A stretch of 50,410 nt of DNA from Bin87 sp034428455 (GCA_034428455.1 DAOUHZ010000065.1:1-50410), one strand, 5' to 3'. Numbered from the stretch's first letter, positions 1-8,098 are shown. The notes: generated by a model from the letters alone, not told the origin. Numbers and translations are program-made.

Positions 1-2
1 GC

Positions 3-1286
3 GCGCTGGCGGTCATGCTCCTTGCCGTCATACTGTGGGCCACCGAAGCCATTCCCGTCCCCGTGGCCGGCGTGGGCGGCGTGGTGCTGCTGGTACTCAT
101 AGGAGCCGTGCCGGAATTGGGGCCGGCGCTCTACGGATTTTCCCAGCCGGTCGCCTACTTCCTGATCGGCATCCTGACGCTGGGCCTGGCGGTACAGCAA
201 TCGGGACTCGCCCAGCGCCTGGCTACGTGGCTCATGCGCGGCGCGCAGGGGAGCCCCCGCCTGCTCTACATCCAGATGCTGTTTTCGTTCGCCGCGCTGA
301 CCTTCGCGTTGCCCTCCGCCAGCACCCGGGGCGCAATCATGGTCCACGTCTACGAGCAGGTGCTGGACCACTGGAACATACCCAAGGAACACCCCTTGTA
401 CCGGGCCACGATGATGGCCATGGGCAGCCTCAACCGACTCGGCTCCACCGCGCTGCTGGCCGGCGGCATAACCCCGGTGGTGGCTTCCGGGCTGCTGGGA
501 GACTTCTCCTGGACCCAGTGGTTCGTGCTGATGAGCGTACCCTTCTACGCCAACCTGATCGTAGGCGGGACCGTGCTGTTCCTGTTCTACCGGTCGGGTT
601 TCCGCCTGAGCGACGATGCTGCCGCCGCCACCGTCGCGCTGGACCGCATCAGCCCCGTCGAAATGCGGGCGGCCGGCATCGTGATGATCACCGCCCTGCT
701 GTGGTTCACCGATTTCGCCCACGGTCTGCACCCGGCGGTTCCTGCGATGATCGCCATGTGCGTGATCCTGCTGCCGCGTGTCGGCATTCTCAGCTGGGGC
801 GAGTTCGAGAGGAACCTGGGCTGGTCAAACTTCTTCATCATTGCCACGTCGCTGTCGTTGTCCCACGCGCTGGTGACCACCGGGGCCGCAGCCTGGTTCT
901 CGGAGACGCTGGTCGGCGGCGTGTCCCAGCTGGCTTCATCGCCCATGCTGGTGCTGCTGTTGCTGTGCGCGTGTTTCGCCGTGATGCGGTTCATCCTGCC
1001 CAACATCGCCGGCTATCTCGCGCTGGTGATCCCGGTGACCATGGCCGCGGCGGAATCCCTGGGCCTCGACCCGCTGGTGTGCGGCATGGCCGCCGTGGTG
1101 GTGGGCGACTCGGTGGTCTATTACAGCGCCGGGGGCACCGCCAGCGTCTTCATCTTCCAAAGAGCCAACATCAGCAACCCGGAGATCTTTCGGTTCGCCG
1201 TCACCATGACGGTGATCGCCACCGCTATCCTGCTGCTGGGAGTAGTCCCCTACTGGGGCCTGGTGGGGCACCCGCTGGTGCCGTAG
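3..1286 (+). CDS. SLC13/DASS-family anion permease, 5' end cut by the window
   Basis: The frame is open to the first base of the window, so the N-terminus is missing and the ATG at 15 is probably internal. About 425 residues remain, with roughly ten hydrophobic segments. An early stretch (ATEAIPVPVAG) resembles the conserved start of sodium- or proton-coupled dicarboxylate/sulfate/citrate carriers of the SLC13 (DASS, CitMHS-like) group, and a PSASTRGAIM segment near residue 100 resembles their substrate-binding re-entrant loop. It would import a di- or tricarboxylate or sulfate at the cytoplasmic membrane; substrate cannot be told. It converges with the thermonuclease gene, with only 9 bases between them. 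Confidence 0.8.
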   Translation, partial: ALAVMLLAVILWATEAIPVPVAGVGGVVLLVLIGAVPELGPALYGFSQPVAYFLIGILTLGLAVQQSGLAQRLATWLMRGAQGSPRLLYIQMLFSFAALTFALPSASTRGAIMVHVYEQVLDHWNIPKEHPLYRATMMAMGSLNRLGSTALLAGGITPVVASGLLGDFSWTQWFVLMSVPFYANLIVGGTVLFLFYRSGFRLSDDAAAATVALDRISPVEMRAAGIVMITALLWFTDFAHGLHPAVPAMIAMCVILLPRVGILSWGEFERNLGWSNFFIIATSLSLSHALVTTGAAAWFSETLVGGVSQLASSPMLVLLLLCACFAVMRFILPNIAGYLALVIPVTMAAAESLGLDPLVCGMAAVVVGDSVVYYSAGGTASVFIFQRANISNPEIFRFAVTMTVIATAILLLGVVPYWGLVGHPLVP

Positions 1287-1295
1287 ACGGTCCGG

Positions 1296-1841
1296 CTACA
1301 GTTGGGCGGCTATCGCCAGGGCCAGTGCTGCCAGCAGGATGGCAAACGCGCCAATAACCGACCAAGTGAGAACGCGTCGCATCCGCCAGCGTCGTTGCCG
1401 CGCCCGGCTGAGGTCAGCTCGGTAGTCCCAGGGTCGCCGAACGCGGTCACCGTGCCGCCAGACGCCGCGCCTCCGCCGTTTCGCCTCGGCCTCCGCCTCC
1501 GGGAACCCCAGGTCTCTGCCTCCGTAGCGTCGGTACCACCAAGCCATGCCCGACTGCACCATTTCCCGGTTGATCGATTGCCCGCGTCGCCGACGGTAGA
1601 GCAGGCCCACCGTGCGGCCGTATCGGTCCGTTGCCATCCACTCCATGCGGATTCCGCCGCGCCGCACCAAACTCTGCAACTGCTTGCGCGACTCCTGGCC
1701 GTAGGGCTGGGCCAGTTCCGGGGCGTCGATTCCGTAGAGGCGCACCGGGAATGGCCGACGCAGGAAGCTGAACAGCCCCGCGTATTTGACGTCCAGCGAG
1801 TCGCCGTCGATGACCCGCCGTATTCGCACCCTGCGGGCCAT
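1296..1841 (-). CDS. Thermonuclease-family (SNase-like) protein with C-terminal membrane anchor
   Basis: 181 residues. The staphylococcal-nuclease fold is clear: RVIDGDSLDVKY at residues 9-20, VRLYGIDAPE around 33-42 (catalytic Arg, Asp, Glu) and DRYGRTVGLLY around 72-82 (second catalytic Arg). This family makes calcium-dependent phosphodiester cuts in DNA or RNA. There is no N-terminal signal peptide. Instead a basic stretch is followed by one hydrophobic helix (about 158-180), so the enzyme may be tail-anchored with the nuclease domain on the cytoplasmic side. It starts 7 bases after the stop of the full-length rhodanese, which indicates an operon with that selenoprotein. Confidence 0.85.
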   Translation of the reverse strand: MARRVRIRRVIDGDSLDVKYAGLFSFLRRPFPVRLYGIDAPELAQPYGQESRKQLQSLVRRGGIRMEWMATDRYGRTVGLLYRRRRGQSINREMVQSGMAWWYRRYGGRDLGFPEAEAEAKRRRRGVWRHGDRVRRPWDYRADLSRARQRRWRMRRVLTWSVIGAFAILLAALALAIAAQL

Positions 1842-1848
1842 CTGCAGC

Positions 1849-2688
1849 CTACACGGTCATCGGCGTGTCGTCCCGGTTGGCCCACTCGCTCATGGACGCG
1901 TCGTAGTTCTTGGCGTTCTCGAAGCCCACCAGGCGCAGTACGAAGTTTCCGTGCGCCGCACGGATGCCGGCCTGTCAATAGGAATACGCCGTCTTGTCCG
2001 GCGTAATGCCGTGCTCCGTCAGAATTCTCCGGATCTCCGCCGCTGGCTTGAACTCGTGGGTGTTGCGGTCCATCAGGTGGAACCACTCCAGGTGCACCGC
2101 GCCGGGAACATGGCCCGGCCGCTGGTTCCGATAGTTGGGGGCAGAGCCGTCCCACTCTCCATCGCTGCGCACGTCCCACACCACGACGTTATCGAGATTG
2201 CAGGCCGCCTTGAGCTCGTCGCCGGTGGCGATGAACGACGCGTCGGCGCGGGGCGTGAAGGTCACCGTCCCCGGCGCCCGGGCTCGGCCGAAGTCGATGG
2301 GCTGCCCGGCGTTTACCCAGGCGCGCCAGCCGCCGTTGAGCACCTTGACGTTGGTGTGGCCGTAGTAGTTGAACACCCACCAGATGCGCGCCGACGTGAG
2401 GCCCTGGGCGTGGTCGTAGGTGACCACCGTGGTATCGTCGCCGATGCCCAGACCCTCCGCCATGGCCTTGAACTGCTCCGGCGACATGACGTGCTGTCGG
2501 TCGGTGTCGGGGTTCTTGGCCCAGTTGTCCGCCACGTGCGCTGCGCCGGGGATGTGCCCGCGCTGCCAGGCGTCGGCGGTGTTGGCGCAGTCCAGCACCA
2601 CCACGTTCGGATCGTCCAGGTGCGCGGCGACCCACGAGGCGTCGGTCAGGTACTCCGGGTGGGCGTAATCGTCGGTATGAGTCGTCAT
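1849..2688 (-). CDS. Selenocysteine-containing two-domain rhodanese (sulfurtransferase)
   Basis: 279 residues if UGA at 1977-1975 is read as selenocysteine. The protein is the SseA/thiosulfate sulfurtransferase type: an N-terminal inactive rhodanese domain (residues 1-140) and a C-terminal catalytic domain. The codon 238 UGA falls exactly on the catalytic Cys of the active-site loop: AYSY-U-QAGIRAAHG, the six-residue U-x-x-x-x-R cradle. After it the frame continues for 41 residues (GFENAKNYDASMSEWAN), the family's conserved C-terminus, to a TAG at 1849-1851. Total length matches the family (about 280). A 7-bp hairpin follows the UGA. Reading UGA as stop would remove the active site and leave a 133-base gap before the thermonuclease gene rather than 7. 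The enzyme moves sulfane sulfur (or possibly selenium) between thiols. Start ATG has an AGGAG upstream. Confidence 0.88.
1948..1964 (-). promoter_or_regulatory. Candidate bacterial SECIS hairpin of the rhodanese
   Basis: In the mRNA, a perfect 7-bp stem UCCGUGC/GCACGGA closes a GGC loop. The loop begins 17 nucleotides after the UGA and starts with G. This agrees with the loose bacterial SECIS consensus (loop 16-37 nucleotides downstream, G in the first two loop positions). The hairpin lies inside the coding sequence, as expected for SelB-dependent recoding in bacteria. Folding was done by eye. Confidence 0.7.
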
Positions 2689-2814
2689 GGAGCGGCTCCT
2701 GCGGTCGGGTATAGAGTGCCGGGATTGTAGGCGGCGACGGCTTGGCGGGTCAACGATGGCGGCAGTTTGATACCACTGCGAAGTGCTATCATGTCCGGGC
2801 GGAAAGGTGGAACC

Positions 2815-3096
2815 ATGGCTACTATCCAGTTCGAAATAACCGAGGAAGATCGCGAGCGTTTTGCCAGGCAGGCGGAACGCGAGGGGAAGACGCTGGACGC
2901 ATGGCTGATTTCAGTGGCGCGGCAGCATAGTCCGCAAGCAACGGCCCCAGTGGACGATCGATTTCGGTCGGTAGAGGAGTTGAGGGCGTTTTTCCGCGAG
3001 GTAGCAGCCAACGCCGGTCCGGGGCCCGAGCCTGATTGGGAAGAGCACCTGCGGAACATTGAAGAGTCCCGTCGACAGGGCCTGCCCGAAGTATGA
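2815..3096 (+). CDS. VapB-like antitoxin
   Basis: 93 residues. The N-terminal part (IQFEITEEDRERFARQAERE) resembles the DNA-binding ribbon-helix-helix segment of small antitoxins, followed by a Pro-rich linker and an acidic toxin-binding tail (PGPEPDWEEHLRNIEESR). The ATG at 2815 was chosen over an in-frame ATG 36 bases upstream because of the GGAAAGG just ahead of it; an extended -10-like TGCTATCAT sits at 2783-2791. Its TGA overlaps the ATG of the PIN toxin (ATGA), the classical coupling of a VapBC pair. The exact antitoxin family is not recognised. Confidence 0.7.
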   Translation: MATIQFEITEEDRERFARQAEREGKTLDAWLISVARQHSPQATAPVDDRFRSVEELRAFFREVAANAGPGPEPDWEEHLRNIEESRRQGLPEV

Positions 3097-3488
3097 CTTT
3101 CGCAGACACTAACGTGTTCATGTACGCGGTGGGAGATCCTCACCCGTTGCAGCAGTCAGCCTGGGATTTCTTTGATGGTTCGTATTTGGATGGCGTCCAA
3201 CTGTGCACCTCCGCCGAGGTCTTGCAGGAATTAGCCCACGCTTACCTGCGTGTGCGACGGTATAACAACTATGACCTGGCAATGGATTTGGTCCGGCGGT
3301 ACGGTGTGGAAGTATGGCCACTGGAACACGAAGACGTCCTTCTCGCCCGACAACTGCACGAGCGTCATCCCGACCTATCCGCCCGCGACCTCTGCCACCT
3401 GGCATCCTGCCGACGCCGTGGAATCGGCGAGATAATGACCTTCGACCAGGGCCTCGCTTTGGCGTTCCGCAGCCCGGACGAGGCATAG
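3093..3488 (+). CDS. VapC-like PIN-domain toxin
   Basis: 131 residues, the usual PIN toxin length. The first acidic ligand is Asp5 in FADTNVFMYA, a conserved Glu lies in SAEVLQELAHAY (around residues 37-48), and two more acids lie in DLSARDLCHLA and IMTFDQGLALAF. PIN toxins are magnesium-dependent ribonucleases that usually cut tRNA or rRNA when freed of antitoxin. The 4-base overlap with the upstream antitoxin gene suggests translational coupling and a common operon. Confidence 0.85.
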   Translation: MTFADTNVFMYAVGDPHPLQQSAWDFFDGSYLDGVQLCTSAEVLQELAHAYLRVRRYNNYDLAMDLVRRYGVEVWPLEHEDVLLARQLHERHPDLSARDLCHLASCRRRGIGEIMTFDQGLALAFRSPDEA

Positions 3489-3630
3489 TCACCTACTTGC
3501 CCCGTGGAAGCCCACACCGCTCGCATGCATTTTCAGGAATGAGTCGAGGCCAAACTCGTCCAAATACATCATCCTGCCGTTCCCGCTACAATAGGCGCAC
3601 TCAACACGCTCAGGTGCGAGGTGCGCTTTT

Positions 3631-5535
3631 ATGGTTCAGCAGGGACAGATTGACCATCTTTTGCAGGAGGCCGGGGAGATCTCGCCTCCGCCCCACGTGG
3701 TCGAGCAGGCCACCATGGCCGACTACGACGGCGTCTACGCCCGCTCGGTGGAGGACCCCGAGGGATTCTGGGCCGAGGCCGCCGAGGAGCTCCACTGGTT
3801 CCGCCGGTGGGACGACGTGTTCCAGTGGGAATACCCCAACTTTCGGTGGTTTGTGGGCGGCCAGACCAACATCGCCTACAACGCGCTGGACCGCCATCTG
3901 ACCACCGAGCGGCGCAACAAGGCCGCCCTCATCTGGCTGGGCGAGGATGGCACAGAGCAGGTCTACACTTACGCCCGCCTGGCCCAGCAGGTCAACCGCT
4001 TCGCCAACGGCCTGAAGTCCCTGGGAGTGGGCAAGGGCGACCGGGTCGTCATCTACATGCCCCTGACGCCGGAGGGCGCCATCAGCATGCTGGCCTGCGC
4101 GCGCATCGGCGCAATCCACAGCGTGGTCTACGCGGGATTCAGCGTCGGGTCCCTGCGCGACCGCATCCAGGACGCCAACGCCAAGGCGCTGATCACTGGC
4201 GACGTGGGCTACCGCCGGGGCAACCGGGTCGATCTCAAGGGCATTGCCGACGAGGCCGTGGAGGGCTGCGACAGCCTGGAGCACGTCATCGTCTTCCGCC
4301 GCGAGCTGGCCCCGGAGGACCTGCGCGACGGCGAGACCGACTTCGACGGCCTGATGGCCCGCAGCAGCATCGACTGCCCCGCCGAGGTCATGGATGCCGA
4401 GGACCCGCTGTACATCCTCTACACCAGCGGCACCACCGGCAAGCCCAAGGGCGTCGTGCACGTCCACGGCGGCTACATGGTCGGCACCCACTACCACTTC
4501 AAGAACTTCTGGGACGTCAAGGACAACGACGTCTTCTGGTGCATGTCCGACATCGGCTGGGTCGTGGGCCACAGCTACATCGTCTACGCGCCCCTGGTGG
4601 CCGGAGGCACCACCGTCTTCCGCGAAGGCGCGCCGGACTTCCCCCACAACGCAGTGTTCTACGAGGTCATCGAGAAGTACGGCGTCAACGTCATCTTCAC
4701 CGCCCCCACGGCGGTGCGGATGCTGATGCGCTACGGCGAGGAGCCGGCCAGCCGCTACAACCTGCGTTCGCTGCGCTTCCTCACCTGCGCCGGCGAGCCC
4801 TTGAACCCCGAAGCATTGCGCTGGGCCTACGAGCACATCTGCGGCAGCGGCGAGTGGGCGCACATGGTCGACAACTGGTGGCAGACCGAAACCGGCGGCC
4901 CCTGTCTGGGCACCACCGCCACCATGACCGCTCGACCCGGCAGGGTTGGCAAGCCTCTCCCCGGCGCGGTCATGGACATCGTCGACCGGGAGGGTGAGCC
5001 CATCGAGGAACCGGACAAGGGCGGGTTCCTGGTGATCCGCCGTCCCTTCCCCCATTTCTCCCGCACCGTGTGGGGCGACCCCGACCGCTACGCCGACACC
5101 TGGAGCCAGATCCCCGGCGTGTACTCCTCCGGCGACGTGGCCCTGCGCGACGCCGACGGCTACTACATGGTGGTGGGTCGCGCCGACGACGTGCTGAACG
5201 TGGCCGGCCACCGCATCGGCTCCGCCGAGGTGGAGTCGGCGCTGGTGTCGCATCCGGAGGTAGCCGAGGCGGCGGTGATCGGCAAACCCGACCAGTTGCG
5301 CGGCGAGGTGATCAAGGGCTTCGTCACCCTGCGCGTGGGCAGCGAGGGCTCCGACCGCATGATCAACGACCTGCAGCTCCACGTGCGCCGTGAGTTGGGC
5401 CCCATCGCCGTCCCCTCGGAGATCGAGTTCACGCCGACGCTGCCCAAAACTCGCTCCGGCAAGATCATGCGCCGCCTGCTCAAGGCCCAGGAGCTTGGCC
5501 TGGACCCGGGGGACATAACGACGCTGGAGGAGTAG
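3631..5535 (+). CDS. Acetyl-CoA synthetase-like acyl-CoA ligase
   Basis: 634 residues, the length of AMP-forming acetyl/propionyl-CoA synthetases. It activates a short-chain acid to acyl-AMP and then acyl-CoA in the cytosol. Seen in order: an N-terminal ACAS segment (FWAEAAEELHWFRRWDDVF), the P-loop YTSGTTGKPKG at residues 264-274, MSDIGWVVGHSYIVYAPL, the adenylation motif WWQTETGG, SGDVALRDADGYYMVVGR, and the C-terminal PKTRSGKIMRR with Lys611, the residue usually controlled by acetylation. All catalytic motifs look intact. Substrate could be acetate, propionate or another small acid. It stands alone on the plus strand between two toxin-antitoxin blocks, preceded by about 140 bases with no gene. 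Confidence 0.93.
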   Translation: MVQQGQIDHLLQEAGEISPPPHVVEQATMADYDGVYARSVEDPEGFWAEAAEELHWFRRWDDVFQWEYPNFRWFVGGQTNIAYNALDRHLTTERRNKAALIWLGEDGTEQVYTYARLAQQVNRFANGLKSLGVGKGDRVVIYMPLTPEGAISMLACARIGAIHSVVYAGFSVGSLRDRIQDANAKALITGDVGYRRGNRVDLKGIADEAVEGCDSLEHVIVFRRELAPEDLRDGETDFDGLMARSSIDCPAEVMDAEDPLYILYTSGTTGKPKGVVHVHGGYMVGTHYHFKNFWDVKDNDVFWCMSDIGWVVGHSYIVYAPLVAGGTTVFREGAPDFPHNAVFYEVIEKYGVNVIFTAPTAVRMLMRYGEEPASRYNLRSLRFLTCAGEPLNPEALRWAYEHICGSGEWAHMVDNWWQTETGGPCLGTTATMTARPGRVGKPLPGAVMDIVDREGEPIEEPDKGGFLVIRRPFPHFSRTVWGDPDRYADTWSQIPGVYSSGDVALRDADGYYMVVGRADDVLNVAGHRIGSAEVESALVSHPEVAEAAVIGKPDQLRGEVIKGFVTLRVGSEGSDRMINDLQLHVRRELGPIAVPSEIEFTPTLPKTRSGKIMRRLLKAQELGLDPGDITTLEE

Positions 5536-5549
5536 CTCGTAAAGCAATA

Positions 5550-5640
5550 GTCTGAATCAGGATTTGCCGGATTTCGGGATTCACAGGATTGAGTTGATTT
5601 TGCCCGGGATGGCAACAATCCTGAGCATCCTGATTCAGAC
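5550..5640. repeat. 91-base imperfect palindrome between acs-like gene and hicB
   Basis: A perfect 14-base inverted repeat (GTCTGAATCAGGAT at 5550-5563 and ATCCTGATTCAGAC at 5627-5640) encloses further paired segments (TTGCC/GGCAA, CAGGATT/AATCCTG). Similar palindromes are dispersed in many bacterial genomes as non-autonomous repeat elements. As RNA it would form a long hairpin downstream of the acyl-CoA ligase stop, and may act as a transcription end or mRNA-stabilising structure. Confidence 0.8.
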
Positions 5641-5681
5641 AATTGCCGCCAGTTGAGAATAAACCCCAGGGAGTTTTGGCG

Positions 5682-6119
5682 ATGAAATATTTGTACCCAT
5701 GCACCATTGAAGGCAATCCGGACGACGGGAGCGGGTTTGTGGTGTCTTTCCCGGATATTCCGTGGGCTCGCACCGGAGGCTTCACGTTCCGGGAAGCCCG
5801 CATTCTCGCTGAGGATTGCCTGGTGGTAACACTCAGCCACCATGTCAAACACGACCTGGACTTGCCCGCGCCCAGCCCTTTTCGGGAAGGGCAGGAGCTG
5901 CTGACGGTTCAGCCCGTGGTTGCCGCCCAGCTGGATCTCTACACCGCCATGCGCGAGCAGGGCATTAGCTGGGGAGACTTGGCGCAGCGGTTAGGCATCT
6001 GCGAGGACGACGCGGCCGCGCTCGTCAATCTGGATTACCGCACTCCCATTGGGGAGGTCGCCAAAGCGCTCAAAGCCGTGGGCTGCGAGCTGGCAGTTGC
6101 CGAGCAGGCCGTGCGATAG
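5682..6119 (+). CDS. HicB-family antitoxin (first copy)
   Basis: 145 residues. The N-terminal half is the partial RNase-H-like HicB fold (MKYLYPCTIEG, GFVVSFPDIP, GGFTFREARILAEDCL). The C-terminal half is a helix-turn-helix (YTAMREQGISWGDLAQRLGICEDDAAALVNLDYRTPIGEVAKAL) that would bind the operator. It precedes hicA by 7 bases. A second hicB of nearly the same sequence follows hicA, so a single toxin is flanked by two antitoxins. This copy has the more divergent helix region. Start ATG follows AGGGAG by about 9 bases. Confidence 0.88.
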   Translation: MKYLYPCTIEGNPDDGSGFVVSFPDIPWARTGGFTFREARILAEDCLVVTLSHHVKHDLDLPAPSPFREGQELLTVQPVVAAQLDLYTAMREQGISWGDLAQRLGICEDDAAALVNLDYRTPIGEVAKALKAVGCELAVAEQAVR

Positions 6120-6126
6120 TCCGCGT

Positions 6127-6333
6127 ATGAACGGCCGGGAATTCGTGAGGCGCGCCCGGCGTTACGCTCGCCGCAATAGGCTGGAATGGCGGTTTGACCC
6201 GGCACACGGCAAGGGCAGTCATGGCAGGTTTTGGATCGAGGAACGCTATGCCACCGTCCAACATGGCGAGATTTCGCGGCCAATGCTGTTTGAGATGCTG
6301 CGGCAATTGGGCATCAACAACCGGGAGTTCTGA
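6127..6333 (+). CDS. HicA-family mRNA interferase toxin
   Basis: 68 residues. The double-stranded-RNA-binding-like HicA fold is recognised by the catalytic His32 in GKGSHGRFW and the preceding EFVRRARRYARRNRLEWRF. HicA cleaves mRNA until it is bound by HicB. It lies 7 bases after the first hicB and 2 bases before the second, so all three form one transcript. Gene order is HicB first, the reverse of many hicAB loci. Confidence 0.88.
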   Translation: MNGREFVRRARRYARRNRLEWRFDPAHGKGSHGRFWIEERYATVQHGEISRPMLFEMLRQLGINNREF

Positions 6334-6335
6334 CG

Positions 6336-6770
6336 ATGAAGTATCTCTATCCTTGCAACATCAAAGGCTCTGAAGAGAACGGGGAAGGCTTCGTCGTCAC
6401 TTTCCCTGATATAAGTGGGGCAATTACGGGGGGCTTCACCTTCCGGGAGGCTCTGATCTTTGCTGAGGATTGCATGGTGGTCGCCTTGAGTTGCTATATT
6501 GACCTTGAGCACGAACTGCCCACACCCAGCCCTTATCAAGAGGGGCAAGAGCTGCTGACGGTGCAGCCGGTGGTTGCCGCGCAGCTGGACCTGTACACCG
6601 CCATGCGAGAGCAGGGCATCAGTCGTGCGGACCTGGCGGCGCGACTGGGCATTAGTGGCGACGACGCCGACCGGCTGTTGAGCCTGGACTACCGCACGCC
6701 CATCGGCGAGGTCGCCAAAGCCCTCAAAGCGGTGGGTTGCGAGCTGGCGGTTGCCGAACAAGTCGCCTAA
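6336..6770 (+). CDS. HicB-family antitoxin (second copy)
   Basis: 144 residues with the same two-part layout as the first HicB: RNase-H-like N-terminus and C-terminal helix-turn-helix (REQGISRADLAARLGISGDD). The two proteins share long identical runs (LTVQPVVAAQLDLYTAMREQ; YRTPIGEVAKALKAVGCE) and differ mainly in the toxin-facing N-terminal half. That points to a local duplication followed by divergence. The start ATG lies 2 bases after the hicA stop. One copy may neutralise this HicA and the other a lost or distant HicA, or both may act together. Confidence 0.85.
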   Translation: MKYLYPCNIKGSEENGEGFVVTFPDISGAITGGFTFREALIFAEDCMVVALSCYIDLEHELPTPSPYQEGQELLTVQPVVAAQLDLYTAMREQGISRADLAARLGISGDDADRLLSLDYRTPIGEVAKALKAVGCELAVAEQVA

Positions 6771-6793
6771 TAACTCCGGGAGTAGATGACATC

Positions 6794-7777
6794 ATGCCCT
6801 TGGATGATCTGGTCAGTGTGATCGAAACGCTGCAAGAACGGATCCGTGACCACGGAGCAACGCTGCGAGAAAACGAAACGCGGACGCGCATGGCGCTGAT
6901 TGACCCACTATTGACGACTTTGGGTTGGGATGTGTCCGACCCGGCGTTGGTGACGCCGGAGTACAACGTCAGCGGACGTTGGGCAGATTACGCTTTATTG
7001 GGACCGGATCGTAAGCCCGCCGCCACGGTCGAAGCGAAGAAGTTGGGCGAATCGCTGGCATCTCACCAGATGCAAATGCTCAACTACTCCAATGCGTCGG
7101 GCGTCGAATACGCTGGTCTGACCGACGGCGACCGTTGGGAGTTGTACGAAGTGTTTAAACCAGTCAGGCTTGAGGAAAGGCGCATTGTGGACGTGTCGAT
7201 TGCCGATATGCCGGCTCACCAAAGTGCGTTGCAGTTGCTCCCACTCTGGTGGATTAATATGGCATCTGGGCAGCCAGTGGTGGCGTGGGATCTGACTACA
7301 ATAGTGCCGGCGGTTGCTGCCGAACACAAACCTTCGGTGTCGCCGGTTGTGGAACCGATACCAAATGTGACGTCACCAACGGTTAGCACACCAACCACAG
7401 GATGGGTTGCGCTATCATCACTCAACCCGCCAAAAGGCACACCCTCTCCAACCTCGGTACGGTTTTCGGATGGGAGCACACGGAAAGTAAAGAATTGGCG
7501 ATATCTGGTCGTGGAGACGGTGAAATGGTTGTGGTCAAACGGTCTGCTTACGGAAAGTGACGTTCCGGTTCGTTACAAGTCAAGTAGCGACCGATTTTCT
7601 GTCAATACAGAACCTGTGCATGGAACAGGCGCAAAATTCCATTCACCAGTCCGTATTAGCGAAACGTCGCTGTTCATCGAAGGCCAAGGCGGTGTTGAAT
7701 TCCCCGGACGCACCAGGACCTTGCTTGAACACTGCGGCATCGACCCCGCAACTGTACAATTGCAAATGGGGCAATAA
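6794..7777 (+). CDS. Stand-alone nuclease with HsdR N-terminal (PD-(D/E)XK) domain
   Basis: 327 residues. Residues 1-155 match the type I restriction R-subunit N-terminal domain: NETRTRMALIDPLLTTLGWD, then the PD-(D/E)XK core with Asp in RWADYALLG and E-A-K in ATVEAKKLGES, then YAGLTDGDRWELYEVF. There is no helicase/translocase part. A Pro/Thr/Val-rich linker (about 190-225) leads to a C-terminal domain (VRFSDGSTRKVKNWRYLVVETVKWL) of a type that accompanies such nuclease domains. No methylase or specificity gene lies nearby. It starts 23 bases after hicB and may share its transcript. A role in DNA restriction or defence is inferred, not shown. Confidence 0.75.
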   Translation: MPLDDLVSVIETLQERIRDHGATLRENETRTRMALIDPLLTTLGWDVSDPALVTPEYNVSGRWADYALLGPDRKPAATVEAKKLGESLASHQMQMLNYSNASGVEYAGLTDGDRWELYEVFKPVRLEERRIVDVSIADMPAHQSALQLLPLWWINMASGQPVVAWDLTTIVPAVAAEHKPSVSPVVEPIPNVTSPTVSTPTTGWVALSSLNPPKGTPSPTSVRFSDGSTRKVKNWRYLVVETVKWLWSNGLLTESDVPVRYKSSSDRFSVNTEPVHGTGAKFHSPVRISETSLFIEGQGGVEFPGRTRTLLEHCGIDPATVQLQMGQ

Positions 7778-7807
7778 TCGCCAGGGTGTCGAATCACGGA
7801 GAATGAC

Positions 7808-8098
7808 ATGGCTACCGCATTGAAACCGGAGATGGAAGCCCGCGTCGCCGCTTTGGCCGAGCGGCTGGGTTTTGCCGGCCCGGACGCCGCCGAGCAGGTA
7901 ATCATTGCCGCGCTGGACTACCTTGACCATAGCACCGGCAAATGGGAGCGGTGGTACACTGACAAGGAAATCCGGGCGATGCAAGAATGCTGCCGGGCCG
8001 AATATGTCGCGGGCCTCATAAATGCAAACCCGGAAATGAAATCGATTTCCCAATTGTTGCAGGACGACCTCTACGACGAGTTCGGGCTACCCAAATGA
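7808..8098 (+). CDS. Small VapB-like protein (possible solitary antitoxin)
   Basis: 96 residues. Its first half (MEARVAALAERLGFAGPDAAEQVIIAALDYLD) is clearly related to the next gene's product (IEVRIARLAKRLGFTGTDSTERVLDMALEYLD), which precedes a PIN toxin. The second half (YTDKEIRAMQECCRAEYVAG, ending in QLLQDDLYDEFGLPK) is its own. It reads as a ribbon-helix-helix-like antitoxin of the VapB group with no toxin directly after it, 16 bases upstream of the second antitoxin. Function is inferred from the neighbour. Confidence 0.6.
   Translation: MATALKPEMEARVAALAERLGFAGPDAAEQVIIAALDYLDHSTGKWERWYTDKEIRAMQECCRAEYVAGLINANPEMKSISQLLQDDLYDEFGLPK

Noticed and set aside
3610..5547. Long open frame (645 codons) on the minus strand
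   Set aside because: It is the exact antisense of the acyl-CoA ligase gene. GC-rich codon bias keeps it open; its translation has no domain and is full of low-complexity Val/Ala/His/Asp.
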